NCBI RefSeq assembly: GCF_014646235.1
Contig: NZ_BMNB01000004.1
Location: 186,001 to 250,000 of the forward strand
Direction of reading: 5' to 3'
Length of the DNA: 64,000 bases
Source: Micromonospora sonchi
GTDB taxonomy: Bacteria > Actinomycetota > Actinomycetes > Mycobacteriales > Micromonosporaceae
Shown here: positions 49,465-58,097 of the stretch, piece after piece
How the letters are laid out: every line of letters starts with the position of its first letter
How positions within the stretch are numbered: the stretch's first letter is position 1
Notes under the pieces: generated by a model
What the model was told of the DNA's origin: nothing
Databases searched by the model: none
The model's input: only the letters and a program-made list of their open reading frames with translations
Translations under genes and position numbers: made by a program

Positions 49465-50700
49465 GTGGATCCGGTCCGCAACCCGTACGCCCCGGGCGCC
49501 GGCCAGCGCCCACCCGAGCTCGCCGGGCGGGGGCGGGAACTGGACGTCTTCGACATCGTGCTGGAACGGATCGCCCGGGGTCGCCCGGAGCGCAGCCTGA
49601 TGCTCACCGGGCTGCGCGGGGTCGGCAAGACCGTCCTGCTCAACACCCTGCGCTCCCAGGCGATCAACCGCCTCTGGGGCAGCGGCAAGATCGAAGCCCG
49701 CCCGGAACAGTCGCTGCGCCGGCCGATCGCCGCAGCCCTGCACATGGCCGTCCGGGAAATCGCCCCCCGGCACCGGGCACCGGACCGGATCGACGCCTTC
49801 CTCGGGGTGCTCAAGGCGTTCGCCCAGCGGGGCACCCCGACCGGGCGCGGCGCCCCGAAGCTGCGCGACCGATGGCAGCCCGGCATCGATGTACCAGCCG
49901 CCGCCGGACGCGCCGACTCCGGCGACATCGAGATCGACCTGGTGGAGCTGCTCACCGACGCCGCGTCGGTCGCCAGCGACGTGGGCACCGGTATGGCCGT
50001 CTTCATCGACGAGATGCAGGACCTCGGGCCGGAGGACGTCTCCGCGCTCTGCGCCGCGTGCCACGAGCTTTCCCAACTCGGCGCACCGCTGATCGTGGTC
50101 GGCGCCGGCCTGCCGCACCTTCCGGCGGTGCTGAGCGCGGCCAAGTCGTACTCCGAGCGGTTGTTCCGCTACCAGCGCATCGACCGGCTCGATCGGATCG
50201 CCGCCGACCAGGCACTCTGCGCGCCGGCCGAGCGGGAGGACGTGGAGTACGAGGCCAAGGCCCTGGACCTGCTCTACGAGAAGTCCGGCGGGTACCCGTA
50301 CTTCGTCCAGGCGTACGGAAAGGCCACCTGGGACCATGCCCCACGGTCACCGATCAGCGTGGCCGACGTCCGGGTTGCCGCCCCGGAGGCCGAGGCCGAG
50401 CTGGCCGTCGGCTTCTTCGGCTCCCGGTTCGAGCGGGCCACCCCGGCCGAACGCGAGTACATGCGCGCGATGGCGACGCTCTCCCTGGTCGAGGGCGCGG
50501 TCGAGGACGGTGGCCGGGACGACATGGATGCCGCGGTACCGACCGCGGAGATCGCCCGCGCCCTGGGCCGCAAGCCCGCCAGTCTTTCGCCGGCCCGGGA
50601 CGCACTGATCAAGAAAGGGCTGATCTACTCCGGGGAACGCGGCACGGTCGCCTTCACCGTCCCGCACTTCGGCCGCTACCTGCGCACCCAACCGACCTGA
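49465..50700 (+). CDS. P-loop ATPase, AAA/STAND-like (archaeal-ATPase type)
   Basis: A 411-residue soluble ATPase. Start VDPVRNPYAPGAGQRPPELAGRGRELD is followed by Walker A TGLRGVGKTVLLN, a variable region of about 100 residues, Walker B VFIDEMQDLG, LIVVGAGLPHLPAVLSAAKSYSERLFRYQRI, and a winged-helix-like C-terminus (ARALGRKPASLSPARDALIKKGLIYSGERGTVAFTVPHFGRYL). Such proteins are NTP-driven switches, some in regulation. It stands alone, with an operator-like site at its promoter. A DNA-binding role for the C-terminus is inferred. Confidence 0.8.
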   Translation: MDPVRNPYAPGAGQRPPELAGRGRELDVFDIVLERIARGRPERSLMLTGLRGVGKTVLLNTLRSQAINRLWGSGKIEARPEQSLRRPIAAALHMAVREIAPRHRAPDRIDAFLGVLKAFAQRGTPTGRGAPKLRDRWQPGIDVPAAAGRADSGDIEIDLVELLTDAASVASDVGTGMAVFIDEMQDLGPEDVSALCAACHELSQLGAPLIVVGAGLPHLPAVLSAAKSYSERLFRYQRIDRLDRIAADQALCAPAEREDVEYEAKALDLLYEKSGGYPYFVQAYGKATWDHAPRSPISVADVRVAAPEAEAELAVGFFGSRFERATPAEREYMRAMATLSLVEGAVEDGGRDDMDAAVPTAEIARALGRKPASLSPARDALIKKGLIYSGERGTVAFTVPHFGRYLRTQPT

Positions 50701-50757
50701 GCCGGGTGGCCGCGAAGCGGCAAGGGCCAGCGACCGCCCGGCGTGGATCGAATCTGC

Positions 50758-52212
50758 TCAGGGCAGGCGGCGGATGCGCTTGGCGATCGCGCGGCTGCGG
50801 TGCAACGCGGACTGCACGGGCACGGGCAGGCGCCGTACGGCGGTCGCGGCGGAAGACCTCTCTGCGGACACCAGCCTTTCGCGGGGCGCGGTGGTGTGCG
50901 GGAACGGGAACTGCGGCTTGTGTGCCTTGCGCAGCGCGCGGAGGCCACCTAGCGAGTACAGCTCCGCCACCCGGGCGGTGATCCGCTCACGGGCCTCGGG
51001 ATCGGTGGTCATCAGCGTGGTGACCGGTGGCGGCAGCCCGGCGGCGCCCAGCCGGGCGTCGTAGTCGGGGTTGGCCTTGCCCGGCTGGAAGATGTGCTCG
51101 ATGCCGTTGCGCTCCAGGAAGCTGGCGAAGTGCTCCCAGCGCTGCGCCTGCCCGGCGTTGAAGGCGGTGTAGTCGGCCTCGGCGTACAGGTCGGCGGCGT
51201 CCACCTCGGGGGTCAGGTTGGGTACCAGGCTGTGCGGGATGTCGTGGTACCGGGCCAGCTCCAGGGTGCGGCTGTCGTGCGCCAGGACGTAGGCGGGCGT
51301 GCCGGCGGCCAGTGCCGCGATGTTGCCGTGGATCCGGGTGCCGAAGGAGAACTCCCGCTCGGCGAGGTAACGCATCCAGGTCGAGGCGTCGACGAAGAAC
51401 CGGATGCGGTCCTCCCGGTAGAGCTGGTGGCCCGTGTGGTGCGGCAGTTTCAGCCGGACCTTCTCCGGGTTGGTGCCCCACAGCAGCAGCTCGAGGTCCT
51501 TGTCGTCCTGCGGCACGTAGACCATGTTCGGGTAGCGCTCGGCGTGCCGGGTCCCGACCTCGTCCATCAGCGGCACGTACGGGGAGATGTTGATCGTGAA
51601 GCGGCTCTCCCGCGTGAGTGCGGGGACCCGCTTGGTGATCTGAAGGTTCGGGCCGTCGCGGAACAGTGACGGGCAGCCGACGACGTCGACCACGTCGTCG
51701 CCGAAACCCAGCTCGGCGAGGTAGGCCCGGGTGAACTCGCCGCGTACGCCGATCGTCGCCGACTTGTCCAGCACCGCGCGCACGAACCGGCGCACCGCCA
51801 CGCGCAGTTCGTCGGTCGGGGGCGGGAACGGGTTGTCGAGGCTACCGCTGCCACCCGAGACGCCGACGCCGATCACCACGACCGGGATTCGCAGCTGCTC
51901 GATCACCCAGGTGAGGCGCTTGAGGTTGGCCAGGAAGCTGAGCCGGAACGCGTTGGCCAGCGGCACCACGAACAGGTCGAACTGCTCGTTGACCCGGTCC
52001 ACGTACGCCTGGTCCACGCCGGGCCGTTCGCTGAGGAAGGAGTTGGACACCACCTCGTAATTCGGCACACTGATCAGCTTGTGCACCGTCTCGGTGAAGA
52101 CGAGGTTGCCGACGTTCCGCCCGAAGATGCCGTTCTTGTACAACGCGAGGGAGAGCTCCGGGCTGACCGGGGTGAACGGGTCCTTGGCAGAGCGCAGCAG
52201 GACGCGGGTCAT
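50758..52212 (-). CDS. Polysaccharide pyruvyl transferase family protein
   Basis: A 484-residue WcaK/CsaB-family enzyme. MTRVLLRSAKDPFTPVSPELSLALYKNGIFGRNVGNLVF, VVVIGVGVSGGSGSLDNPFPPPTDE, SATIGVRGEFTRAYLAELGFGDDVVDVVGCPSLF and SFGTRIHGNIAALAAGTPAYVLAHDSRTLELARY match the family. It would add pyruvate ketals from PEP to a glycan. No glycosyltransferase operon is around it. The C-terminal 60 residues are basic and may touch the membrane. ATG 52212 is used. Confidence 0.85.
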   Translation of the reverse strand: MTRVLLRSAKDPFTPVSPELSLALYKNGIFGRNVGNLVFTETVHKLISVPNYEVVSNSFLSERPGVDQAYVDRVNEQFDLFVVPLANAFRLSFLANLKRLTWVIEQLRIPVVVIGVGVSGGSGSLDNPFPPPTDELRVAVRRFVRAVLDKSATIGVRGEFTRAYLAELGFGDDVVDVVGCPSLFRDGPNLQITKRVPALTRESRFTINISPYVPLMDEVGTRHAERYPNMVYVPQDDKDLELLLWGTNPEKVRLKLPHHTGHQLYREDRIRFFVDASTWMRYLAEREFSFGTRIHGNIAALAAGTPAYVLAHDSRTLELARYHDIPHSLVPNLTPEVDAADLYAEADYTAFNAGQAQRWEHFASFLERNGIEHIFQPGKANPDYDARLGAAGLPPPVTTLMTTDPEARERITARVAELYSLGGLRALRKAHKPQFPFPHTTAPRERLVSAERSSAATAVRRLPVPVQSALHRSRAIAKRIRRLP

Positions 52213-52321
52213 CGGGTTGGAGCCTCCAGGGGCGAACGTGCGGCGGGTCCCCGTGAGTGGTCGATGCTAGCGGTCTGGCCACCGGCACCGCCACCTGCTG
52301 CTGACCGGGGCCGGCGCCGGA

Positions 52322-52867
52322 TCAGACCTTCGACCAGGGCGGCGGGAAGATCACATCGCCCTGCGGCGGAGGCGGTTCACCGGTGATCGACGGCGGCAGC
52401 ACCAGGGCCTGCCACGGCTCGCCCAGCCCGGACCAGGGGCTGGTCAGGCCCATCCGGTCGGCCCGGCTGAACCCGAACCGCCGGTAGTACCCGGGATCAC
52501 CGAGCACCACGACCAGCCGCTCACCGAGTTCCGTGGCCGCCTCCAGGGCGGCCTGCACCGCGGCGGTGCCGAGACCGATCCGCTGGCGGTGCGGTGCCAC
52601 CGCCACCGGGCCGAGGGCGAGCGCTCGCCGGTTCCCCTCGTCGGAGCGGACCAGCACCCGGGTGAGCAGGGCGTAACCGACGATTTCACCGCCGTATTCG
52701 GCGACCATCGCCAGTGCCGGCAGCCAGGCGTCGCTGGCGCGCAGCTCGTCGACGAGCCGTACCTCGGGCGGCGTGGCCACGTCGGGGCGGGCGAAGGCGA
52801 CGGCCAGCACCCGGCGGATCGCGCCGGTGTCGGCCGGATCCTCGGGGCGCAGTCGCAGCATCGTCAC
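52322..52867 (-). CDS. GNAT-family N-acetyltransferase
   Basis: A 181-residue acetyltransferase. LRLRPEDPADTGAIRRVLAVAF is the start, EIVGYALLTRVLV and ALGPVAVAPHRQRIGLGTAAVQAALEAATELGERLVVVLGDPGYYRRFGF form the acetyl-CoA site with the Q/RxxGxG/A element (RQRIGLG). The YYRRFGF end resembles the YhbS subfamily. The substrate is unknown. GTG 52867 or ATG 52861 may be the start. Confidence 0.88.
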   Translation of the reverse strand: MTMLRLRPEDPADTGAIRRVLAVAFARPDVATPPEVRLVDELRASDAWLPALAMVAEYGGEIVGYALLTRVLVRSDEGNRRALALGPVAVAPHRQRIGLGTAAVQAALEAATELGERLVVVLGDPGYYRRFGFSRADRMGLTSPWSGLGEPWQALVLPPSITGEPPPPQGDVIFPPPWSKV

Positions 52868-52989
52868 GCGGCGAGGTTACCGCTTGTGACGCGTTCATCG
52901 GCGACGGTCCCTGGAGCCGGCGTGGCGCGGCGCACCACCCGATCGATCGACATCGGACGTTGCGGGGCATGGCGCCGCCTGAGACAGGG

Positions 52990-52995
52990 TATGAC
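52990..52995 (+). promoter_or_regulatory. Leaderless-type -10 element for the DoxX gene
   Basis: TATGAC, 6 bases, then ATG 53002. Confidence 0.45.
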
Positions 52996-53001
52996 TGTTT
53001 C

Positions 53002-53547
53002 ATGACGCCCGTACGGTCCCTGGCCCGCGCCATGTTGAGCGGCATCTTCGTGGTCAGCGGCGCGAAGAACTTCACCAACCCCGGTCGCCTGGCACCCGCC
53101 GCGAAACCGGTCACCGATCGGCTGACGCCGCTGCTGGAGCGGGTGGACCGGCGCATCCCCACCGACGCCGAGACGCTGGTCCGGGCCAACTCGGCGGTGC
53201 AGTTCGGTGCCGGGCTGATGCTGGCCACCGGCAGGTTCAGCCGGCCGGCAGCCCTGGTGCTCGCCGGCACCCTGATCCCGGTGACCCTCGCCGGGCACCC
53301 CTTCTGGCAGCAGGACGATCCCGCGCAGCGGACCAACCACCAGATCCACTTCCTGAAGAACCTCGGTCTCTTCGGCGGGTTGTTGCTGGCCGCGGCGGAC
53401 ACGGAGGGCAAGCCGGGGCTCCGTTGGCGGGCCGGGCACCGCATCGGCCATTCCCGACGGTCGGTGCGCCGTGCCGTCCGGACCGCCCGCCGGGAGGCTC
53501 GGATCGCCGTCCGATCGGCAGCCACCGCTCGTCGGCTCCCGGGCTGA
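53002..53547 (+). CDS. DoxX-family membrane protein
   Basis: A 181-residue protein with about four hydrophobic segments. ARAMLSGIFVVSGAKNFTNPGRLAPAAKPVTDRLTPLL is the DoxX start, and LVRANSAVQFGAGLMLATGRFSRPAALVLAGTLIPVTLAGHPFWQQDDPAQRTNHQIHFLKNLGLFGGLLLAAAD the rest. DoxX proteins are linked to thiol redox balance in mycobacteria. An arginine-rich tail (SRRSVRRAVRTARREARIA) follows. It is divergent from the GNAT gene. Confidence 0.88.
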   Translation: MTPVRSLARAMLSGIFVVSGAKNFTNPGRLAPAAKPVTDRLTPLLERVDRRIPTDAETLVRANSAVQFGAGLMLATGRFSRPAALVLAGTLIPVTLAGHPFWQQDDPAQRTNHQIHFLKNLGLFGGLLLAAADTEGKPGLRWRAGHRIGHSRRSVRRAVRTARREARIAVRSAATARRLPG

Positions 53548-53572
53548 GCTGCGATTATCTACCCCTCACCCC

Positions 53573-53616
53573 CGCTAACGCCGCGAATCACCTGAACCGC
53601 CCGCTAGGCGTTAACG
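53573..53616. repeat. Inverted repeat after the DoxX gene
   Basis: CGCTAACGCC (53573-53582) and GGCGTTAACG (53607-53616) are inverse copies with one mismatch. It lies between the DoxX gene and the GT87 promoter region; terminator or operator is unclear. Confidence 0.4.
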
Positions 53617-53750
53617 CGGTGGAAATGTCAAAAGAGTGTGTGGGATCGGACACGGTCGCATAACGCGGGAGGCATGAGGTGAGGTGCCGCTCTAGGCTCC
53701 CTACCGGACCTGGACGGGTAGGACGATCTTGGTACGGGGGTGGCCACGCC

Positions 53751-55193
53751 ATGCCGACGAGCGTCGGTAAAGGGCTGGACCGCCTCGCCGCAGTCCGCCG
53801 CGTGACCGGTGGGATCGATCGAAGGACAGTGGTACGCGCCGGCCTCGTGGCCGCCGTCGCCTACGCCGGATGGCTTGCCATCGGTGTTTTCGGGCGGCCG
53901 TACAACTTCTTCGACATGAAGATCTATCACGGTGCGGTGGTCTGGTGGGCGAGCGGCCATGAGCTGTACGAGTTCGTCGCGCCCGACACCACTCTGGGCT
54001 TCACCTACCCGCCCTTCGCCGGCCTGGCCATGCTGCCCATGGCGCACCTTCCGGTGGCGGCGGCCGGCCTGGTGAACGCCGCGGTCAGCATCGCCGCCCT
54101 GGCCGTGGTGCTGGCCGCGCTGCTGCGCCCGATCGCCGACCGGTTGGGCTGGCCGCTCTGGTACCCGGTGGCCATCGCCACGCCGCTCGCCGTGGCCATC
54201 GAGCCGACCCGGGAGACCCTCGGCTACGGACAGGTCAACCTGCTGTTGTTCGCTCTGGTGATGGCCGACCTGGTCGCCCTGCGCTGGCGTTCGCGCCGGG
54301 GCACGCACCACTGCACCGAGGGCGACGGCCCGCTGTTGCGGTTCGTCTACAGCGGCGCCTGGGCGGGCGTGGGCATCGGTCTGGCCACCGCCGTCAAGTT
54401 GACCCCCGCCCTGTTCATCCTCTACCTGATGATCACCCGTCAGTGGCGGGTCGCCATGACCGCGGTCGCCACCACCATCGGCGTCACCCTCGGCAGCTTC
54501 GGCATCGTCGGCGCCGAGTCCCGGACCTACTTCGGCAGCGTGCTGTGGCAGACCGAGCGGGTGGGCGCCGCCGACATGACGCCCAACCAGTCCCTGGCCG
54601 GACTGCTCGCCCGGCTCTACGACTCGATCGAGACCCCCGGCCTGCTCTGGCTCGCGTTCTCCGTGCTGGTGCTGGCGCTCGGCCTGTCCCGGGCCGCCGA
54701 CGCACACTCCGATGGCGACGAACTGACCGCCTTCACCCTGGTCGGCCTGACCGCCAACGTGGTCAGCCCGATCTCCTGGACGCACCACCTCGTCTGGGTG
54801 ATCCCGGCCATCATCGTGCTGGCCGATCACGCGGTACGCCGCCGTGATGCCAGCCGCGGACCGGTTCCGCGTACCGCACCCGGCTTACAGGGACCACCGG
54901 CGTTGTCCGCGCTCCGCCCGCCGATCTGGTACCCGGCGCTCACCGGCCTCCGGCACGGCGTGGCCGCCATCGGGCTCTACCTGCTCTTCCTGATCTCTCC
55001 GATCTGGCCGTACGAACACCAACTGCCGGAGGTCTCGCACTACCAGGACGGCCTGTTCGGCGCGCTGATGGAGAACTCTCTGGCGCTGGCCCTGATCGTG
55101 CTGGTCGCCGCACTGCCCTGGCGTCCCGGCGCCGAACCGGCCTTCCACACCGACCGGATGGCGCGGGCCGCGCTGCTGTATGCCCGCCGGTGA
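53751..55193 (+). CDS. GT87-family mannosyltransferase-like membrane protein
   Basis: A 480-residue polytopic glycosyltransferase of the DUF2029/GT87 (PimE-like) family. VFGRPYNFFDMKIYHGAVVWWASGHELYEFVAPDTTLGFTYPPFAGL carries the acidic DxK loop after the first helix, IEPTRETLGYGQVNLLLFALVMAD and TAVKLTPALFILYLMI follow, as in the family, and about ten helices are visible. It would use a polyprenyl-phosphate mannose donor at the outer face. ATG 53751 has GGGGG about 10 bases ahead. Confidence 0.85.
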   Translation: MPTSVGKGLDRLAAVRRVTGGIDRRTVVRAGLVAAVAYAGWLAIGVFGRPYNFFDMKIYHGAVVWWASGHELYEFVAPDTTLGFTYPPFAGLAMLPMAHLPVAAAGLVNAAVSIAALAVVLAALLRPIADRLGWPLWYPVAIATPLAVAIEPTRETLGYGQVNLLLFALVMADLVALRWRSRRGTHHCTEGDGPLLRFVYSGAWAGVGIGLATAVKLTPALFILYLMITRQWRVAMTAVATTIGVTLGSFGIVGAESRTYFGSVLWQTERVGAADMTPNQSLAGLLARLYDSIETPGLLWLAFSVLVLALGLSRAADAHSDGDELTAFTLVGLTANVVSPISWTHHLVWVIPAIIVLADHAVRRRDASRGPVPRTAPGLQGPPALSALRPPIWYPALTGLRHGVAAIGLYLLFLISPIWPYEHQLPEVSHYQDGLFGALMENSLALALIVLVAALPWRPGAEPAFHTDRMARAALLYARR

Positions 55194-55198
55194 ACGCT

Positions 55199-55618
55199 TC
55201 AGGGGCAGTTGACCCATTCCTCGGTGCCGTCGGCGAACACCTGCCGCTTCCAGATCGGCAGCCGAGCCTTCACCTCGTCGACCAGGCGCGCGCAGGCGGC
55301 GAACGCGGCGGCCCGGTGCGCGGTGCTGACCGCCGCCACCAGGGCCATCTCGCCGATGGCGAGGGGGCCGATCCGGTGCGACACCGCCACCGCGTACACC
55401 TCGGGATCGGCGGCGATCTCGTCGGCGACCTCGCGCAGGACCCGCTCGGCGCTCGGATGCCCTTCGTACTCCAGGCTGGTCACCGGGCGGCCGTGGTCGT
55501 GGTCGCGGACCACACCGGCGAACGAGACCACCGCACCGGCGCGGCGGTCGGCGACCGCCGACTCGTGCGCGGCGAGATCCAGCGGCTGATCGGTGACCCC
55601 ACCGAGCACGATCACCAT
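55199..55618 (-). CDS. moaE: Molybdopterin synthase catalytic subunit MoaE
   Basis: A 139-residue protein. VVSFAGVVRDHDHGRPVTSLEYEGHPSAERVLREVADEI and VAVSHRIGPLAIGEMALVAAVSTAHRAAAFAACARLVDEVKARLPIWKRQVFADGTEEWVNCP match MoaE, including the KxxxPIWK(R/K) active-site lysine region. Together with MoaD it puts two sulfurs into precursor Z. Its ATG overlaps the end of moeA by 7 bases, so it is the last gene of the moaC-mogA-moeA-moaE operon. Confidence 0.95.
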   Translation of the reverse strand: MVIVLGGVTDQPLDLAAHESAVADRRAGAVVSFAGVVRDHDHGRPVTSLEYEGHPSAERVLREVADEIAADPEVYAVAVSHRIGPLAIGEMALVAAVSTAHRAAAFAACARLVDEVKARLPIWKRQVFADGTEEWVNCP

Positions 55619-56871
55619 GCGTGCTCTCCCGGCAGCAGCGGCAGGGGCACCACCGGCACCTGGTCCCCGACCTTGCCGACGGTGCCGGGACGGATCACCG
55701 CGAACCCGTCGGCGACGGAGAGCCCGCGCAGCATCGCCGAGCCGACGTGTCGCACCGGGCGGGCCGTGCCGTCCACCGGATCGCGGCGGACCAGGGCCAG
55801 GTGGGTGTGGTCACCGCGCCCCGCGACGGGCTCGGCGAGCGTGGCGTGTGGCAGCACCGGCATCGCCCGGCCGGCGAGCCCGGCCAGCAGCGGGGCGACC
55901 AGCGAGACGAGGGCGACGACGGCGGACTGCGGGTTGCCGGGCAGGCCGGCGACGAACCGGACCCGACCGTCGGTGCCGACCAGCCGGGCCAGCAGCATGG
56001 GAAAACCGGGACGAACCGCGACCGTGTTGACCACGTAGTCCGCGCCCAGCGCCGCCAGCGCGGGATGCAGGTGGTCGACCGGACCGTGCATCGTGCCACC
56101 GGTGGTGCAGACCAGGTCGGCCCCGGTCAGCGCGGTGCGCAGGGCGGCCACGTGGGCGGGCAGCGTGTCGGCGACCGGTCCGACCACGTCGCCCGGACGG
56201 ATCCGGCAGCCGTAGCGGCGCAGCCAGGCCGGCAGCGCCGGACCCAGCGCGTCGCGGACCCGGCCCGCGCCGGGTGGGCCGGCGGTCAGCAGCTCGTCGC
56301 CGAAGACCAGCAGCGCGGCGCGGGGTTGTCGACGTACCCGCAGGGTGTCGTGGCCGCAGGAGGCGGCCAGACCGATCACCGCCGGGTCCACCGGGGCCCC
56401 GGCGGGCAGCAGTTCCTCACCGGCGGCCGCTTCCTCGCCGGGTCGGCGCCACTCCGGCGCGGTGCGCGGCACACCGTCGACCAACCCGTCCGAGGTACGC
56501 GTCGACTCCTCCACCCGCAGCACGGCCGACGTCCCCTCCGGAACCATCGCCCCGGTGGCGATCTCGACGGTCGTACCGTCCTCGGTCAGCGGCGCCGGTG
56601 CCGAGCCGGCCAGCACCCGGCCGACCACCCGCCACGGGCCGGTGCCGCGCACCGCCCAGCCATCCACACTGGACGTCGGGAAGGCGGGCAGGTCGGTGCG
56701 GGTGGTGAGCGGGGCGGCGAGGGTGTGTCCGTCGGTCTCGGCGAGCGGGCGCTCGACGGCGGGCAGCGCGGCGGCCAGGCCGACCGCGTACACCCGGGAG
56801 CGCGCCTCCGCCCAACCGGCCGGCGGTGGCGTGGTGACCCGGTCGGCCGCGGATGCGGTTTCCGTCTTCAC
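55612..56871 (-). CDS. moeA: Molybdopterin molybdotransferase MoeA
   Basis: A 419-residue enzyme inserting molybdate into adenylylated molybdopterin. DLPAFPTSSVDGWAVRG holds the active-site aspartate, TTVEIATGAMVPEGTSAVLRVE the barrel domain, LLVFGDELLTAG the GDEL motif, and FVAGLPGNPQSAVVALV the conserved PGNP. The third conserved loop, usually TTGGVSVGxxD, reads CTTGGTMHGPVDHLH, which is atypical but keeps an aspartate. It starts 10 bases downstream of mogA and overlaps moaE. Confidence 0.92.
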   Translation of the reverse strand: MKTETASAADRVTTPPPAGWAEARSRVYAVGLAAALPAVERPLAETDGHTLAAPLTTRTDLPAFPTSSVDGWAVRGTGPWRVVGRVLAGSAPAPLTEDGTTVEIATGAMVPEGTSAVLRVEESTRTSDGLVDGVPRTAPEWRRPGEEAAAGEELLPAGAPVDPAVIGLAASCGHDTLRVRRQPRAALLVFGDELLTAGPPGAGRVRDALGPALPAWLRRYGCRIRPGDVVGPVADTLPAHVAALRTALTGADLVCTTGGTMHGPVDHLHPALAALGADYVVNTVAVRPGFPMLLARLVGTDGRVRFVAGLPGNPQSAVVALVSLVAPLLAGLAGRAMPVLPHATLAEPVAGRGDHTHLALVRRDPVDGTARPVRHVGSAMLRGLSVADGFAVIRPGTVGKVGDQVPVVPLPLLPGEHAW

Positions 56872-56880
56872 GGGCCGAGC

Positions 56881-57363
56881 CTAACCGGTGCGCTGGTGGT
56901 CGCCGCCGCGCAACTGGTCCACGGTGTGCGCGAGAATCGGCCCCAGTACGGCGAGACCGTCGCGGGCCCCGCCGGTCGAGCCGGGAAGGTTCACCACCAG
57001 CGTGCGGCCGGCCACTCCGGCCACCCCCCGGGACAGCGCCGCGGTGGGCACCTTGTCTCGGCTGTGTGCGCGGATCGCCTCCGCGATGCCGGGGATCTCG
57101 TAGTCGAGCAGGTCACGCGTCACGTCGGGGGTGCGGTCGGTGGGGCTGACCCCGGTGCCGCCGCTGGTCAGCACCACGTCGACGGCCTCCGCCACGGCTG
57201 CCCGCACCGCCTCGCCGACCGGTTCGCCGTCGGGCACCACCAGGGGCTCCTCCACCGAGCAGCCCAGCTCGCGCAGGCCGGTGACCAGCAGCGGACCGCT
57301 GGTGTCGACGTAGACACCGGCGGCGGCCCGGTTGGAGGCCACCACCACCCGGGCGCGGATCAC
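56881..57363 (-). CDS. mogA: Molybdopterin adenylyltransferase (MogA/MoaB family)
   Basis: A 160-residue protein. RARVVVASNRAAAGVYVDTSGPLLVTGLRELGC and VDVVLTSGGTGVSPTDRTPDVTRDLLDYEIPGIAEAIRAHSRDKVPTAALSRGVAGVAGRTLVVNLPGSTGGARDGLAVL are typical, with TSGGTGV and NLPGST binding molybdopterin. It adenylylates molybdopterin before MoeA. GTG 57363 overlaps the moaC stop (GTGA). mogA versus moaB naming cannot be decided from sequence; they are one family. Confidence 0.9.
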   Translation of the reverse strand: MIRARVVVASNRAAAGVYVDTSGPLLVTGLRELGCSVEEPLVVPDGEPVGEAVRAAVAEAVDVVLTSGGTGVSPTDRTPDVTRDLLDYEIPGIAEAIRAHSRDKVPTAALSRGVAGVAGRTLVVNLPGSTGGARDGLAVLGPILAHTVDQLRGGDHQRTG

Positions 57364-57851
57364 GGTCGGCCCTCCGGGCGCTCCCACCGGCCGGTCTTGC
57401 CGCCCTCCTTGCGCAGCACCCGAACCGCGTCGACGCTGGCCGCCGGGTCGACCGCCTTGACCATGTCGACCAGGGCCAGGCCGGCGACCGCAACCGCGGT
57501 CAACGCCTCCATCTCCACTCCGGTGCGGTCGGCCGTGCGGGCGGTCGCGCTGATCTCGACGGTGTCGGCGGTCAGCGCCAGGTCGACCGTGACGCCATGC
57601 AGCGCGATCGGGTGACAGAGCGGGATCAGGTCGGGGGTGCGTTTGGCGCCCATGATGCCGGCGAGTCGACCGACCGCGAGCGCGTCGCCCTTGGGCAGCC
57701 CGTCGCGGCGCAGCAGCTCGATCACCTCGCGAGTGGTGCGCAGTCGGCCGGCGGCGGTCGCCGAGCGACCGGTGACCTGTTTGCCGGAGACATCGACCAT
57801 GCGTGCCGCGCCGGTCGCGTCGACGTGGGTGAGCTGGGCGGGTTCGATCAC
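57360..57851 (-). CDS. moaC: Cyclic pyranopterin monophosphate synthase MoaC
   Basis: A 163-residue enzyme that, after MoaA, makes cyclic pyranopterin monophosphate. LTHVDATGAARMVDVSGKQVTGRSATAAG, GRLAGIMGAKRTPDLIPLCHPIALHGVTVDL, RTGVEMEALTAVAVAGLALVDMVKAVDP and LRKEGGKTGRW are strongly conserved, with the catalytic KxxD... region. It is the first gene of the minus-strand cofactor operon. GTG 57851 has TAGGCT 7 bases ahead, so the operon is probably leaderless at this end. Confidence 0.96.
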   Translation of the reverse strand: MIEPAQLTHVDATGAARMVDVSGKQVTGRSATAAGRLRTTREVIELLRRDGLPKGDALAVGRLAGIMGAKRTPDLIPLCHPIALHGVTVDLALTADTVEISATARTADRTGVEMEALTAVAVAGLALVDMVKAVDPAASVDAVRVLRKEGGKTGRWERPEGRP

Positions 57852-57858
57852 GGTCGGC

Positions 57859-57864
57859 AGCCTA
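57859..57864 (-). promoter_or_regulatory. Leaderless-type -10 element for the moaC operon
   Basis: Minus strand TAGGCT, 7 bases, then GTG 57851. Confidence 0.5.
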
Positions 57865-58097
57865 TCTCTCCAGTCCGACGAGATTGGCCCTGGCGTTCGG
57901 AGGGGCCGGCACCTGATTGTGCCGCCCCCTCCCTACCGGCCCGCCGTCGATGGCTGGGGCACTGACGGCAGGAGTCGCTCGTGAGACCCGTGTGGCGGAT
58001 CTCCCCCCGTTGAGGAACGTCCGGACGCTACCGGCGCCGGCGATAAGAAATCGATAAGAGCCGCGCCGAGCGGGCGGTGGCTGCTCCCGCCCGTTGC

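Noticed and set aside
49465..52212. Anti-phage or conflict system around the P-loop ATPase
   Set aside because: The ATPase has no nuclease, toxin or sensor partner; its neighbours are a membrane protein and a pyruvyl transferase.
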